Positions 8,130 to 18,900 of a DNA stretch of 64,000 nt are shown here, piece by piece. Source of the stretch: Calothrix sp. NIES-2100. Lineage in GTDB: Bacteria; Cyanobacteriota; Cyanobacteriia; Cyanobacteriales; Nostocaceae. Under the pieces are notes generated by a model. That model worked only from the letters and a program-made list of their open reading frames with translations. It had not been told where the DNA came from and searched no databases. The DNA lies in the NCBI RefSeq assembly GCF_002368195.1, contig NZ_AP018178.1, positions 7,390,645-7,454,644 of the forward strand. The letters are read 5' to 3'. The stretch's first letter is position 1, and each line of letters starts with the position of its first letter. The position numbers and the translations under genes were made by a program.

Positions 8130-8431
8130 ATGTGACTTTAACTTTTTAGATATTTGAATTGCAAAAAAGTGTAACTTTTATCACACTTAATCAATAATGA
8201 CATAACCAAAAATCAACACCATATATAGCAGTCAGCTTTGATTTGTGAAAAAAGCTTGTGTAGGCGCAAGCAACAGGAAAGAAGGCTCTTCCAGGTGTGC
8301 CTAACTAGCAAAAGCAAAAATCACATAGGAGTCCTATAGAGAAGATACCCACTTTGCAGTCAAATATTTTGTTCAAGGCTGTAGATTTATCTGGATTTTT
8401 TCTAGTTGGGGGCTAAATCCGCAACTTCAAC
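8130..8431. other. Intergenic region, nothing recognised
   Basis: This 302-bp gap is the upstream region of the PP2C/anti-sigma operon and the downstream region of the LuxR-type regulator gene, both on the minus strand. It is A/T-rich near the start codon. No coding frame, tRNA or strong hairpin was seen. Confidence 0.6.
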
Positions 8432-9148
8432 TTAACCCACCAATCCAGAACGCAAGGCACGAACTGCCGCCTGGGTGCGATCATCAGCACATAGCTTGTT
8501 TAAAATATTCCGGACGTGGGTTTTCACTGTGCCGACTGTAATGTAAAGTCTCTCTGCGATTACTGCATTACTACAACCTTCGACGATCAACTGTAACACT
8601 TCTAATTCTCTTTCAGTGAGGGTGTAAGCATCTATATGTTCATGAGTCTCCCCACCAGAGGTATTCATGAGGCTTTTCGTGTCTGATGATACGATCTCTG
8701 GTTTAGCTGGATTTTGTTGTGCTTGTTGTAATACAATCCTGGCGATCGCCGGATCTATCCAAGCATTGCCATTGTAAGTGACTCGCACTGCTTCCAGCAA
8801 ATTATCAAATTTAATATCCTTCATGCAGTAAGAATCAGCCCCAGCAGCGAAAGCTGCCAGTACTGCTTCTTTGTTATCTCGTAGTGTCAAAATTAACACT
8901 TTAGTTGTTAACTCTGACCCATTACTAGTGGACTTCAACTCCCTTGTTAACTCAATGCCATCTTTATCTGGTAAGCCAATATCTACAATCGCAATATCCG
9001 GTTGTAGCGTTTTTAGCATTTTCAGACCTTCCGCAGCATTGGCAGCTTCTCCTACAATTTCAATTTCCTCTTTTTGCAGTAGTGCTGTCCGAATACCCAC
9101 ACGGGTGAGGTCATGATCTTCAATCAGAGCAATACGAATTTTACTCAT
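8432..9148 (-). CDS. NarL/LuxR-family response regulator (Rre1-like)
   Basis: A 238-residue two-domain transcription regulator. The receiver (about 1-125) has the IEDHD acid pocket, the phospho-acceptor Asp in VDIGLPDKDG and the Lys in YCMKD. A polar linker of about 45 residues leads to a LuxR helix-turn-helix (TLTERELEVLQLIVEG and ITVGTVKTHVRNILNKL). The sequence strongly resembles the cyanobacterial Rre1 (Ycf29-related) regulators linked to heat and redox stress. That is family memory, not proof. I start at the ATG at 9148 rather than the upstream TTG at 9154. No cognate kinase is adjacent. Two hybrid kinases lie 2.4-6.6 kb away but have their own receivers. Confidence 0.88.
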   Translation of the reverse strand: MSKIRIALIEDHDLTRVGIRTALLQKEEIEIVGEAANAAEGLKMLKTLQPDIAIVDIGLPDKDGIELTRELKSTSNGSELTTKVLILTLRDNKEAVLAAFAAGADSYCMKDIKFDNLLEAVRVTYNGNAWIDPAIARIVLQQAQQNPAKPEIVSSDTKSLMNTSGGETHEHIDAYTLTERELEVLQLIVEGCSNAVIAERLYITVGTVKTHVRNILNKLCADDRTQAAVRALRSGLVG

Positions 9149-9696
9149 AGTCAACTTTCGCCCGTTACACTACCTTAACTGTAAAATCGAGTTTACTCAA
9201 AACTTGTAAGAGATGCAGTCAAAGACATCTGTACAAAAATCTCAAAGTGCTTTGTGAGTAAGACTAACACGCAAAGGCGTTACCAATGCCATAGGCATTC
9301 ATTCTTTGAGGAACGTTACACTTTAATCATAGAATCAAGAAGGCTATACCGTTCACCAAACCTACTCAGCTCTAGTAATTGCTAAACATATTTGTACAAG
9401 TGCATTGGTAATAGGTCAACCACCGCAGGCACACAGGGCAGTGGGAATTTCTTTACTGCTGTGTTGCGGTTGGGCAGTCGGTGGCAATTATTATATAAGT
9501 TATTTTTATTACTTTAAATAGTCAATATTGAGTATTCATAGAAATTTTTCAATCACTCATAAAAGATAATTTACTTAGTTTTATCGATGTCAAAAACAAA
9601 TTGCTTGTTGCTAAAATGACAACAGACAATATATTAAAAAATTTGATAAACTAAGCTGCGAGAAATTGTGGTGTGAGGCTCAAGTAAGAATCGGCT
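9149..9696. other. 540-bp intergenic region with one imperfect hairpin
   Basis: This divergent spacer lies between the LuxR regulator and the glycosyltransferase and must contain promoters for both. An imperfect stem at about 9417-9473 pairs CAACC..GCA..ACACAG..CAGT with ACTGCTGTGTTGCGGTTG. The segment around 9515-9660 is very A/T-rich. No open frame of interest or known RNA was found. Confidence 0.5.
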
Positions 9697-10452
9697 ATGT
9701 CTAAACGCTATCAAGCATTTTCAGTTTTGGGAATACCAGTCCATGTGATGGCTAACTATCCAGGCTGGTTGCTAGAATGCCTGCAACAAGGCAGAGGAAC
9801 TCATGTGGTAACACTCAATGCAGAAATGACTATGCAGGCAGAGCGTAATAGTGTCCTAGCTAAAGTCATTCAAGATGCTGAGTTAGTGATTCCAGATGGA
9901 GCAGGAGTAGTTCTGTATTTACGATTGCTATTATGGCAAAAAGTGCAACGTTGTCCTGGTATTGAACTAGCAGAAACACTATTGCGAGAACTGGGACAAC
10001 AACATACAAGCGCTAAGGTATTTTTCTATGGAGGAGCACCGGGAGTGGCTGCAAAAGCTGCAGAGTTTTGTCACAGGCAAATTCCTGGCTTAAATATAGC
10101 AGGTACTCACTCCGGATACCATTGCAAAGAAGAAGAAGAAAGATTGCTCGCAACTCTGAGCCAATTGCAGCCACAAGTGATTTTTGTGGGTTTGGGAGTA
10201 CCACGTCAAGAGTTATGGATTGCGCAACACCGTTATTTGTGTCCTCACGCCATTTGGATTGGTGTTGGAGGTAGTTTCGACATTTGGTCGGGGACAAAAA
10301 CTCGCGCTCCGGCTTGGTTAGGAAATAACAATTTAGAGTGGCTATATCGGCTTTATCAAGAACCTTGGCGCTGGCGACGGATGTTAGCTTTGCCAGAGTT
10401 TGTCTTCAAAGCTTTTATCTATCACTTCACTGCAAGAGGTGCAATTAGTTAG
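9697..10452 (+). CDS. WecG/TagA/CpsF-family glycosyltransferase
   Basis: A 251-residue member of the GT26 family, whose known members transfer N-acetylmannosaminuronic acid or N-acetylmannosamine onto lipid-linked GlcNAc in surface-polymer synthesis. Visible family landmarks are the LNAEM motif near residue 46, VIPDGAGVVLY near residue 69, FFYGGAPGVAAKAAE, VGLGVPRQELWI and GVGGSFDIWSG. The C-terminal WLYRLYQEPWRWRRM is an amphipathic membrane-binding segment typical of the family. The cyanobacterial sugar donor is not known. The next gene on the same strand is ftsE, 230 bp away across heptamer repeats. Confidence 0.92.
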   Translation: MSKRYQAFSVLGIPVHVMANYPGWLLECLQQGRGTHVVTLNAEMTMQAERNSVLAKVIQDAELVIPDGAGVVLYLRLLLWQKVQRCPGIELAETLLRELGQQHTSAKVFFYGGAPGVAAKAAEFCHRQIPGLNIAGTHSGYHCKEEEERLLATLSQLQPQVIFVGLGVPRQELWIAQHRYLCPHAIWIGVGGSFDIWSGTKTRAPAWLGNNNLEWLYRLYQEPWRWRRMLALPEFVFKAFIYHFTARGAIS

Positions 10453-10462
10453 CGAAAAAAGT

Positions 10463-10507
10463 CATTGGGCATTGGGCTTGTGGCCAAGGGCATTGGGCAT
10501 TGGGTAT
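10463..10507. repeat. CATTGGG short tandem repeats
   Basis: Imperfect CATTGGG heptamers (cattgggcattggg twice, interrupted by cttgtggccaaggg) directly follow the glycosyltransferase gene. The same unit occurs at 61189-61207 and 63220-63236. Confidence 0.75.
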
Positions 10508-10678
10508 TTGTTATTTTTTCTCTACCCGTCTGCCCCTCTGCTCCCTCCGGATTGCGGTGCAGAAAAAATTTGAGATTTTTGAATTGAGATTTGAGATTCC
10601 CAGCTTCTGTCTGGGAATCATTAATTTTGTATGGAATTTCAACTTTCTTTCGATCAATCTGTACCCAACAACACAGCA

Positions 10679-11419
10679 ATGTCAGTATTAACAGATCAAC
10701 AAACGAATCACAAATTTGTACATCCAGAAGGTAGAGAGACTGACAAGCGCAACACTGATGTCATGTTGCAATTGTGTTCTGTCACAAAAACCTATAGTAA
10801 TGGCTGTCACGCTTTGTTAGATGTCAACCTAGAGGTAAAACAAAAAGAATTTTTATTTATCACAGGCCCTAGTGGTTCTGGTAAATCAACTCTGTTGAAA
10901 CTTTTGTATGGCCAAGAGTTGGCAACACAGGGAGAGGTAATTGTTGAGCGGTGCAACATCGCGGCTTTGCGGGGCGATCGCTTGTCATTATTGCGGCGAC
11001 GCATTGGGATTGTGTTTCAAGACTATAAACTCATTCCCCAGCGGACAGTAGCTGAAAATGTGACTTTTGTCCTCCAAGCTCAAGGATATACCAAAAAAGA
11101 AATTCAACGCCGTTTAGAACCTACATTAAAGCTTGTGGGTTTGCTTTCTAAAGCTAACTGCTTTCCAGATCAACTTTCTGGTGGAGAGCAACAACGGGTT
11201 AGCATTGCGCGGGCGATCGTCGGAACACCACCATTGCTTTTAGCGGATGAACCCACAGGAAACCTCGATCCAGATAATTCTTGGCAAGTGATGCAGATTC
11301 TCCAAAAGTTAAATACCTTTGGAGCAACAGTAATTGTAACTACTCACGATGAACAACTAGTACGCAGGTGCAATCATCCTGTGGTACAAGTCCGCAATGG
11401 GAAGCTAGAGCGCAAATAG
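10679..11419 (+). CDS. ftsE: Cell-division ATP-binding protein FtsE
   Basis: An ABC ATPase of the FtsE class, which with FtsX couples septal peptidoglycan hydrolysis to division. Walker A (GPSGSGKST), signature (LSGGEQQR), Walker B (PLLLADEPT) and the D-loop (GNLDPD) are intact. The FtsE hallmark GIVFQDYKLI is present near residue 108. An N-terminal extension of about 30 polar residues precedes the ATPase core; I choose ATG 10679, while ATG 10631 would add 16 more residues. No ftsX follows directly. The stop at 11417-11419 may result from a lost base in an A-run, because the next 28 codons stay open in the +1 frame and look protein-coding. Confidence 0.9.
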   Translation: MSVLTDQQTNHKFVHPEGRETDKRNTDVMLQLCSVTKTYSNGCHALLDVNLEVKQKEFLFITGPSGSGKSTLLKLLYGQELATQGEVIVERCNIAALRGDRLSLLRRRIGIVFQDYKLIPQRTVAENVTFVLQAQGYTKKEIQRRLEPTLKLVGLLSKANCFPDQLSGGEQQRVSIARAIVGTPPLLLADEPTGNLDPDNSWQVMQILQKLNTFGATVIVTTHDEQLVRRCNHPVVQVRNGKLERK

Positions 11420-11502
11420 GCAGCAGTTATGAATTAGATGACTCTGAAAAACCAGTTGATCGTCAATGGCAGCGTATTACTAATATTATAGATGAGCATT
11501 AA
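11420..11502 (+). pseudogene. Possible out-of-frame C-terminal tail of ftsE
   Basis: If one A is added to the AAA at 11414-11416, the ftsE frame continues without a stop to TAA at 11500-11502. It would encode a hydrophilic tail containing ELDDSEKPVDRQW and ending NIIDEH. Codon use looks coding. A chance open run of this length is not rare, so this is only a candidate frameshift or sequencing error. Confidence 0.35.
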
Positions 11503-11583
11503 TACTCATTTTAATTATTGCCTATATTAAGTATTTACCCTTAACTAACTCCTGCCCCTACTATCTTATCTGCTACCTAATAC

Positions 11584-13050
11584 TTATATCTGTGCTATGA
11601 GAGGAGATGTTTGACTATGTATAGAGTTTTGAGATAAGTCTGGAGACTCCCACCAGCTAGGATCGGACAACTGTACCTGCTGAATTGGAATCTCAATGAT
11701 AAATTCTGCACCTTTCCCGAGGCTGGAGATACAGTACAACGAACCACCATGCTTTTCAACTACAATCTGATGGCTAATTGACATTCCCAACCCTGTTCCT
11801 TTACCCGCAGGTTTAGTAGTGAAGAAGGGGTCAAACACGCGTTTTTGAACTGCTTCGGAAATTCCCGGGCCATTATCAGCAATCCGAATAGCAATGCGAT
11901 CGCCACCCACAACTTCTGTATGAATCCGAATCATTGGCGATAGGCTATGGCCAAAACTCTGCATATCCCCCATTAACTCTTCCAAAGCGTCAATTGCATT
12001 GCTGAGGATGTTCATAAACACCTGGTTCATTTTTCCCGCAAAGCACTCAACTGGAGGCAAATTCCCATATTCTTTAATCACTTGAATCGCCGGATAGCCT
12101 GGTTTGGTCTTCAAGCGATGGTCAATGAGCATCAGTGTACTGTTTAACCCATCGTGGATATTTACTTTTTTGACTTCAGCTTCGTCATGACGGGAGAAGT
12201 TGCGGAAGGATTGGACAATTTCCTGAATCCGTTGCGTTCCAACTGCCATTGAAGAGACTATTTTCGGTAAATCTAACCTGAGAAACTCCAGGTCTATTTC
12301 TTTGGATTTCTTTGTAATCTCTGGGGTGGAATTAGGAAACTGAGTCTGGTAGAGGTTAATGAGTTCTAGCAAGTCTTCAATATAACAACTAGCGTGCTGA
12401 AGATTGCCATGTATAAAGTTAACTGGGTTATTAATTTCGTGTGCAACACCTGCTACTAATTGACCCAAAGTAGCTAATTTTTCTGCCTGGATTAGCTTCA
12501 CTTGAGCCTTTTGTAGATCGTGTATTGCTTGGGAAAGTTCCTTAGTCCTGTCTTCTACCCGTTGCTCTAACTCTTGAGTTAACTTCTGTAATGCTAATTC
12601 GGCGGCCACTCGTTCTTCAATTTCTTGTTGAAGACGTGTATTTTGTTTCTCCAGGGCTACACTAAAATTTTGCAGCTGCAAATGAATTTGTATACGGGCT
12701 AGGGCTTCCGCTTGCTGAAACGGTTTAGTGATATAATCAACAGCACCTAAAGAAAGGCCTTTGACCTTATCTACTGTGTCAGCAAGGGCAGTCATAAAAA
12801 TTATCGGAATATGTTTTGTTTTATGATTTGCCTTCAATCTCCGGCAAGTTTCAAAGCCATCAATTCCTGGCATCATTACATCTAACAAAATCAGTTCTGG
12901 TGGCTCGTATTCAATTTGCTTAATTGCACTTTCACCACTAGTTGCAACCGCCACATCAAATCCGGCATCTGTGAGAGCTTCCGAAAGTACTTCTAAGTTT
13001 GTCGGAGTATCATCAACAATCAATATGAAATTTGTTTGTGAGTTTTGCAT
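11584..13050 (-). CDS. Receiver-histidine kinase hybrid sensor
   Basis: A soluble two-component protein of 488 residues. An N-terminal receiver (about 1-125) has VDD, phospho-Asp in LLDVMMPGIDG and Lys in YITKPF. A coiled coil (about 130-195) connects to a histidine kinase core with H-box AGVAHEINNPVNF near residue 205. The ATPase boxes follow: N box MNILSNAIDAL, G1 ADNGPG, F box FDPFFTTK, G2 GTGLGMS. There are no membrane segments. I use ATG 13050; a TTG ten codons upstream is the alternative. The gene is 57 bp downstream of the larger membrane hybrid kinase on the same strand. A phosphorelay between them is plausible. Confidence 0.92.
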   Translation of the reverse strand: MQNSQTNFILIVDDTPTNLEVLSEALTDAGFDVAVATSGESAIKQIEYEPPELILLDVMMPGIDGFETCRRLKANHKTKHIPIIFMTALADTVDKVKGLSLGAVDYITKPFQQAEALARIQIHLQLQNFSVALEKQNTRLQQEIEERVAAELALQKLTQELEQRVEDRTKELSQAIHDLQKAQVKLIQAEKLATLGQLVAGVAHEINNPVNFIHGNLQHASCYIEDLLELINLYQTQFPNSTPEITKKSKEIDLEFLRLDLPKIVSSMAVGTQRIQEIVQSFRNFSRHDEAEVKKVNIHDGLNSTLMLIDHRLKTKPGYPAIQVIKEYGNLPPVECFAGKMNQVFMNILSNAIDALEELMGDMQSFGHSLSPMIRIHTEVVGGDRIAIRIADNGPGISEAVQKRVFDPFFTTKPAGKGTGLGMSISHQIVVEKHGGSLYCISSLGKGAEFIIEIPIQQVQLSDPSWWESPDLSQNSIHSQTSPLIAQI

Positions 13051-13107
13051 TATTTTATTTTTTAATTTTTGTTGAAACAAATAAATTTTAACAAATGAGG
13101 AATTTAA

Positions 13108-15777
13108 TTATTTTGATTTGATATATTTCTCCATAATGTATTGAATTTTTTCTATTTGAAAACTTTGCGCTAATTGCTGTAATTCTTGAACAAAAGGTTT
13201 AAATTTAATATCCGTTTTCTCTAGTTGATTTAGTTGTTTTTGGATAGCTTTAATCCGACCTTTTAACGCCAGTTCATACAACTGTTTTATTTCCTCTATT
13301 GGAGGTATTACTACTTCTTCTATCTTTGGTAAATCTGTATTATTGTCATCATAAATCCATTCTAGTTCTAGATACATCTGTAATTTTTCAAATAGATCAG
13401 ATGCTTGCACAGGCTTGGGAAGAAAGTCATCACCGCCTGCATCTAAACTCTTCTGCTTGTCAGAGTCGAACACACTTGCTGATGAGACAATTATTTTCAG
13501 ATGACTCCAATCAGGAGAATTTCGCAAATTTTGTATCATCTCTAATCCATTCATTCCTGGCATACTCACATCTGTGATAATCAAGTTAGGGGAAAAATCA
13601 GCAGTTTTTATTAATGCTTCTTGTCCATCTTCTGCTTCGATAATTTCAAAACCAATGGGTTCCAGTAGATTAACTAATACAGAGCGATTTTCCCAACGGT
13701 CATCTACTACCAAAATTTTTCGTTTTTCGCCTGTAAAACTAACAATAGTTCCCTGTTGAGAAGACTTTGATTTATCTGCCCATTCTATTGATTCAGAGAT
13801 TTCTGCATCAAACCAGAAGATGCTACCATTTTCGGGTTGGCTTTTTACTTCTATAGTTCCGCCCATCATAGCAACGATTTTTTGACTGATAGCTAAACCT
13901 AATCCAGTTCCCTCTGATTGTTTTTTAACGTTACCTACCTGTTCAAAAGGTAAAAATATTTTTTCTATTTGCTCACTAGTCATACCTACACCAGTGTCTG
14001 CGACTTGGAAGCGCATTTGGTAGGTTAATGGTTCGTCTTGATAACGATTTTTTATCTGCTGAATTTTTATTATAAATGTGACACTACCTTTTTCAGTAAA
14101 CTTGATTGCATTGCCTAGTAAATTAATCAAAACTTGACGTAACCGTTTTTCATCTGTTTGGATACCAATTGGCAGTTGGTCATCGGGCTGATAAACAAAA
14201 GTTATACCTTTTTGTTCAGCTTTAATGCGACAAATTTCAGCAACCGCCTGGAGAAATGAAGGAAAATGAAAACTTGTAGGATACAATTCCATTTTCCGAG
14301 CTTCGATTTTAGAAAGGTCAAGAATATCGTTAATTAGGGTCAGGAGGTGTGAGCCACATTGATTAATAATAGTTATACCTTTGAGCTGCTTTTCCGTTAG
14401 ATTCTTGGAAGCTTGCAAAATTTGGGCATAACCTAAAATCCCATTCAGGGGTGTGCGTAGTTCATGGCTCATGTTAGCAAGGAATTCGCTTTTAGCACGA
14501 TTGGCACTATCAGCTAATTCTTTAGCTTCCTTCAGTTCAGCTGTGCGTTCCTCAACTCGCAGTTCTAAGTCCTCAAATGACTCCTTTAATTGGACTGCCA
14601 TCTGATTAAAAGACTGTGCCAAAATTTCTATTTCATCAGCATCCTGCAACTCAAAATTTTGGGACTTGTGACTATTAACAACCAATATACTATCTTGTCC
14701 CAAACGAAGTGCCCTTTGGGCATCAGCTTCTGCTAACTTTTGGCATTCTTCAAGAATAGGTTGTAAGCGGTTATTGAGTTGACGGATAAATAAAGTGACT
14801 ACTAAAGCTAGTACCATACCAGCACCTAAAGCACCGCCAACGGCAATAGATAATACCGGGACTAACACAACCGACTGAGGTACTACTGCCAGCATTAACC
14901 AGTTGGTTCCATGTACCCGTTGAAATACCCAATATTTACCCTTTGCCTGCACAAAACCGTCATTGTTGCTGGCAATTCGTTCCCATACATACCTTAATTC
15001 TGGTATATCCTTATAGGTTGCAAGTGACTTAGCTTTTTCTGGTTCTGGTGGATATGCCAGTAAATTGCCTTGTTCACTTAAAATAACGAAATAACCACCT
15101 CCTTTTGTCACAGGTACTTTTATCTTTTCACCTATAGCTGTGACATTGATATCTAAGCCAGTGACACCAATTAAATTATTATTATCAGCAATTATAGGTC
15201 CTGTATACGTTGTTAAAGTTAGTCCATACCATTTATAAGGCTCATACCAGATATCTTTCCTCGCTTTGACAACTTTTTGATAATAACTTTGCTTTTGATA
15301 GTTATCTTCCTTGAAAAGTTCTGCATAACGGATATGATTATAAGGTTTTTGTAAAACTTCACCTATCTGACCAGAGGTTTTTTGGTCAATATAAAAGTAC
15401 GGCCAATACCATTCTCGATCTGGCACCAGTTGGAAGGGCGTTTGACCAATACCAAGACCAGTTGTTAGAAGTGAACGTTCCTGGAATATATCAAAAACTA
15501 ATTGTTTATATGCTTGTGGATCTTTAATTCCTTGATGCTGCATAGTTTTAACAGCAGCAGATAGATTCCGCATAGACTGTTCTACTCTAGCCAGTGACCC
15601 TTCTACCGACTTAACTTGTGTACTTAAATTACCTTTAATTTCATCCTTAGCTCGACTTTCCAGTGCTTGATAGAAGAAGTAGGACATGCTACCTAATCCT
15701 ACTAAAGCACCACTTAACACGTAGAAAAATAGTCTGGAACCAATAGAATTATGTATAAGGCTTTTCTTTGTTTTCAT
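13108..15777 (-). CDS. Membrane hybrid histidine kinase with Cache-type sensor and receiver
   Basis: An 889-residue sensor kinase. A membrane helix at about 15-36 is followed by an extracytoplasmic dCache-like ligand domain (about 40-300, with the WYEPYKWYG and GVTGLDINV segments). A second membrane helix lies at about 306-334, then HAMP/coiled coil, HisKA with H-box FLANMSHELRTPLNG near residue 435, and a full HATPase (LLGNAIKFTE, ADTGVGM, GTGLGLA). A receiver at about 685-805 has VVDD and phospho-Asp in ITDVSMPGMNG. The last 80 residues are a helical tail. Cache domains sense small external molecules; the ligand is unknown. It is upstream of the second kinase gene in one transcription direction. 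Confidence 0.93.
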   Translation of the reverse strand: MKTKKSLIHNSIGSRLFFYVLSGALVGLGSMSYFFYQALESRAKDEIKGNLSTQVKSVEGSLARVEQSMRNLSAAVKTMQHQGIKDPQAYKQLVFDIFQERSLLTTGLGIGQTPFQLVPDREWYWPYFYIDQKTSGQIGEVLQKPYNHIRYAELFKEDNYQKQSYYQKVVKARKDIWYEPYKWYGLTLTTYTGPIIADNNNLIGVTGLDINVTAIGEKIKVPVTKGGGYFVILSEQGNLLAYPPEPEKAKSLATYKDIPELRYVWERIASNNDGFVQAKGKYWVFQRVHGTNWLMLAVVPQSVVLVPVLSIAVGGALGAGMVLALVVTLFIRQLNNRLQPILEECQKLAEADAQRALRLGQDSILVVNSHKSQNFELQDADEIEILAQSFNQMAVQLKESFEDLELRVEERTAELKEAKELADSANRAKSEFLANMSHELRTPLNGILGYAQILQASKNLTEKQLKGITIINQCGSHLLTLINDILDLSKIEARKMELYPTSFHFPSFLQAVAEICRIKAEQKGITFVYQPDDQLPIGIQTDEKRLRQVLINLLGNAIKFTEKGSVTFIIKIQQIKNRYQDEPLTYQMRFQVADTGVGMTSEQIEKIFLPFEQVGNVKKQSEGTGLGLAISQKIVAMMGGTIEVKSQPENGSIFWFDAEISESIEWADKSKSSQQGTIVSFTGEKRKILVVDDRWENRSVLVNLLEPIGFEIIEAEDGQEALIKTADFSPNLIITDVSMPGMNGLEMIQNLRNSPDWSHLKIIVSSASVFDSDKQKSLDAGGDDFLPKPVQASDLFEKLQMYLELEWIYDDNNTDLPKIEEVVIPPIEEIKQLYELALKGRIKAIQKQLNQLEKTDIKFKPFVQELQQLAQSFQIEKIQYIMEKYIKSK

Positions 15778-15915
15778 TGGTACTACCCTACTGCAACTGC
15801 ATGATGTTGCTTACTCATATCTAAGTATCTATACAAGTACTCATAATTCATAGTTCCCCAATAGATTGGTAGAATACCATCTAACAAAGAATAATTTTGT
15901 AGATGGTGACAGGAA

Positions 15916-18900
15916 TCAAGTAACTAGCCGTATATATTTATTGGTATCATATATCTTATGTAGCTCCATCGCTTCTTTAGCTACGTATGTAGTATCTTCA
16001 GCATTTTCTCCAGGAGATTCTAGAAAACCACTTTGGATAAAGTAGGAAAAGTAAGCATTCATAACCGTGGAATCAACATGTGGGCAGACTATAGAAGTTC
16101 CTATCAAGCCATTGAGGGTATTTTCACAGTCAAAAGCTTGAGATGTCAGGAGAAATGTTTCCAAATACGTCATTTTGGTTTGAGCATTTTTTTCGGTAAA
16201 TAACGATCTGATTGGGGTCAAAACATTTTCTTGAGATTTTTCCAGCTTAAGTAACTCTGCTTGCCATTGTTCATATGGCATTACTTGAATTGAATAGCCT
16301 AAATTGCGGATTTCACTTACAAGTTGCTTCCAAGACAATGGATGAGAATTGACAATATGAAAGGCTCTGCCTAGAGATTCTCTTTGTCTTGATAGATGTA
16401 CTATTGCTTTACTAGCGTAGTCTATAGGAGTTATATTCACCCATTTATCCAGATTGGGAGCCGTTCCCAGTTGAATCATACCTTTGATAATTCTTCCCAT
16501 CAGGTCGTTTGTGTGATAAGCGCCTGTTTGACTATGACCTGAGAGCATTCCAGGTCTGTAGATGCAAACAGGAATTCCCCGGTATTGAGCTGCCATTACT
16601 AGCTGTTCGGCAACCCATTTAGTTTGGGTATAACCCCTGGTTAGCCCTTCACCATGTGCCAAGTGCTCATCTTCTCGGATCACCTTTTTTTCATAAAAGA
16701 TAAGAGGCTTAAGTACATCAATCGTCGAGATAAAGTTAACAGGGGTAACTTTACCATGAGAAGCTAGTCTCAAAACTTCTTGAGTTCCCAATACATTGGT
16801 AGGTTGCAATGTGCTGTAAGGATAAACTAGGTTGACGAATGCGCCAGCGTGATAAATCAGATCAAGTTTACTAGCTAAATCTCTAAACTCTTCGTTAGTT
16901 AATCCTAATAGCGGCTTTGATAAATCTCCTATTACAGGAACTATTCTAGAACTTAACTTATTACTCCAAAGCATGTAACGTTCTAGATTGATTTGTATTT
17001 TTTGTCTACCCTCTTCAAGATTAGAAGCGCGAACCAGGCAGTAAATATTTGCTGGTGTTTGTTGTAGAAGCTCGTACAGAAGAAAGGCACCTAAGAAACC
17101 TGTCGCTCCGGTTAAAAAGATATGTTCTGGTTCAGTTGTGAATTCTACAAACTCTACTTGCGGATGAATTGTTGGGTCTAAGATAACTTCATTCTGCCAA
17201 TCCACCTTAGTTTCTTCTTCAATGAAACGGTAATCACTTGAGGACTCCAACATATCAATGGCTTTGATGAATCCAGCTATTGTCGGCTCCTTAATAACAT
17301 AGGACAGAGGTAACTCTATTTGCATCGTCTTTTCTATCCGAGACAGCAACTGAACCATCAATAGAGAATGCCCTCCCAGATCAAAGAAGTTATCGTAGAT
17401 TCCAACAGGTTCAATGTCTAATAACTCAGACCAAATTTCAGCAAGTTGCTTTTCGAGCAAAGTAGTGGGTGCAATGTAAACCCCCGTTAAAATTGGTCGG
17501 TCTTTTTTGGGCTTGGGAAGCGATCTCCGATCAATTTTTCCATTTGGTGTCAGGGGTAGAGTCTCCATCACTACAAATGCTGAAGGAACCATGTAGTCAG
17601 GTAGATTCTTTTGGAGAAATGATTGCAAATGGGGAACTAAGTTAATTTTCTCGTTTACTTGTAGAGGATTATTAGCATAGTCATTCCAAGGCTTCAATTC
17701 CACTAGTTGTTCTGGCAAAACCAAAATATCGCTTTGGTCTGTTGTTTTCAATTGATTTTGCAGTAGTACATCATACGTACCAGGATTCCTGCACTCAGAA
17801 TAAGTAACCTGGACACCATAAGGTATATATTGGTTGAGATTCCAAAATTCTTCTGGATGCACCCCTGTCTCTTGAGAAATTTGCCGTAATGATTGCTGTA
17901 ATTCTCCTACTGTTTTAGGTTTATTGATACTTGCTAATAATTCCACTGCTTTCCTATCTAGGAAAATACGGGCATTAGGCACATTGAGAATCTTGATATT
18001 TTTTGGTTGTTTCTCTTGAAGTACTTGGCAAATTAGTGGTAATGAGAGATTCTGTTGTTGCCAATCCCAGCATAAAGGCTCAGCATGTGGATACATCTTA
18101 GTCTCCACATGAAGGATGACATCGAAGCGAAACTTAATTAGTTCATTTTGAGAATGACCTCGCTTTAGTAAGGTTTGAACATGACTGATGCGAGGGATAT
18201 GATGCTTCAGGGCAGAAAAGAAGTCTGGATGAAGTACTAGTTCTCTATCGTGGGAAATTCTGTCTCTAATTAGCTGTTGGAGTTGATAGCTAGAAAGAGA
18301 AGTAATAGTCTGGTTGATTTGAAGTGCAGTATGAAAAGTTTCTAGTAACGGTAAACTACGAACGTCACCAATAAAAATCTGCCCTCCTGGTTTGACTAAC
18401 TTGACACTCTTCTCTATTACTTGCAACAGATAATCCACACTAGGAAAATATTGAATCACCGAATTGATGATTACCGTATCAAAGCTGGCTGCTTCTAATC
18501 GTTCAAGTTCATGAGCAGATCCCTCTGATACTGTTACATGCGACCAATCGTGTTGATCATTGTGGAGTTGCTGCTCAATATAGCGGATAGCTGCTGGTGA
18601 AATATCTGTCCCCACATAGTGACTACAGTGAGGAGCAATGCGAAATAGGAGTAGTCCTTTTCCACATCCGATCTCTAAAACTCGCTGAGGATGTAAAGAG
18701 AGAATCCGCTCAACTGTGGTGTCTACCCATTCACGCACCTCTTCTGCTGGTATGGGTAGGCCTGTGAAACTATCATTCCAGCCAGCCCAATCCTCTGGTG
18801 AATTGGTGTAGTTAGTATTCCACACCTGCTTCCATTCCTGAAGTTGATCAGTAGCAAAATGATCGATTGGTGTTGATGACTCGAGCTCATCTCGGTGAGT

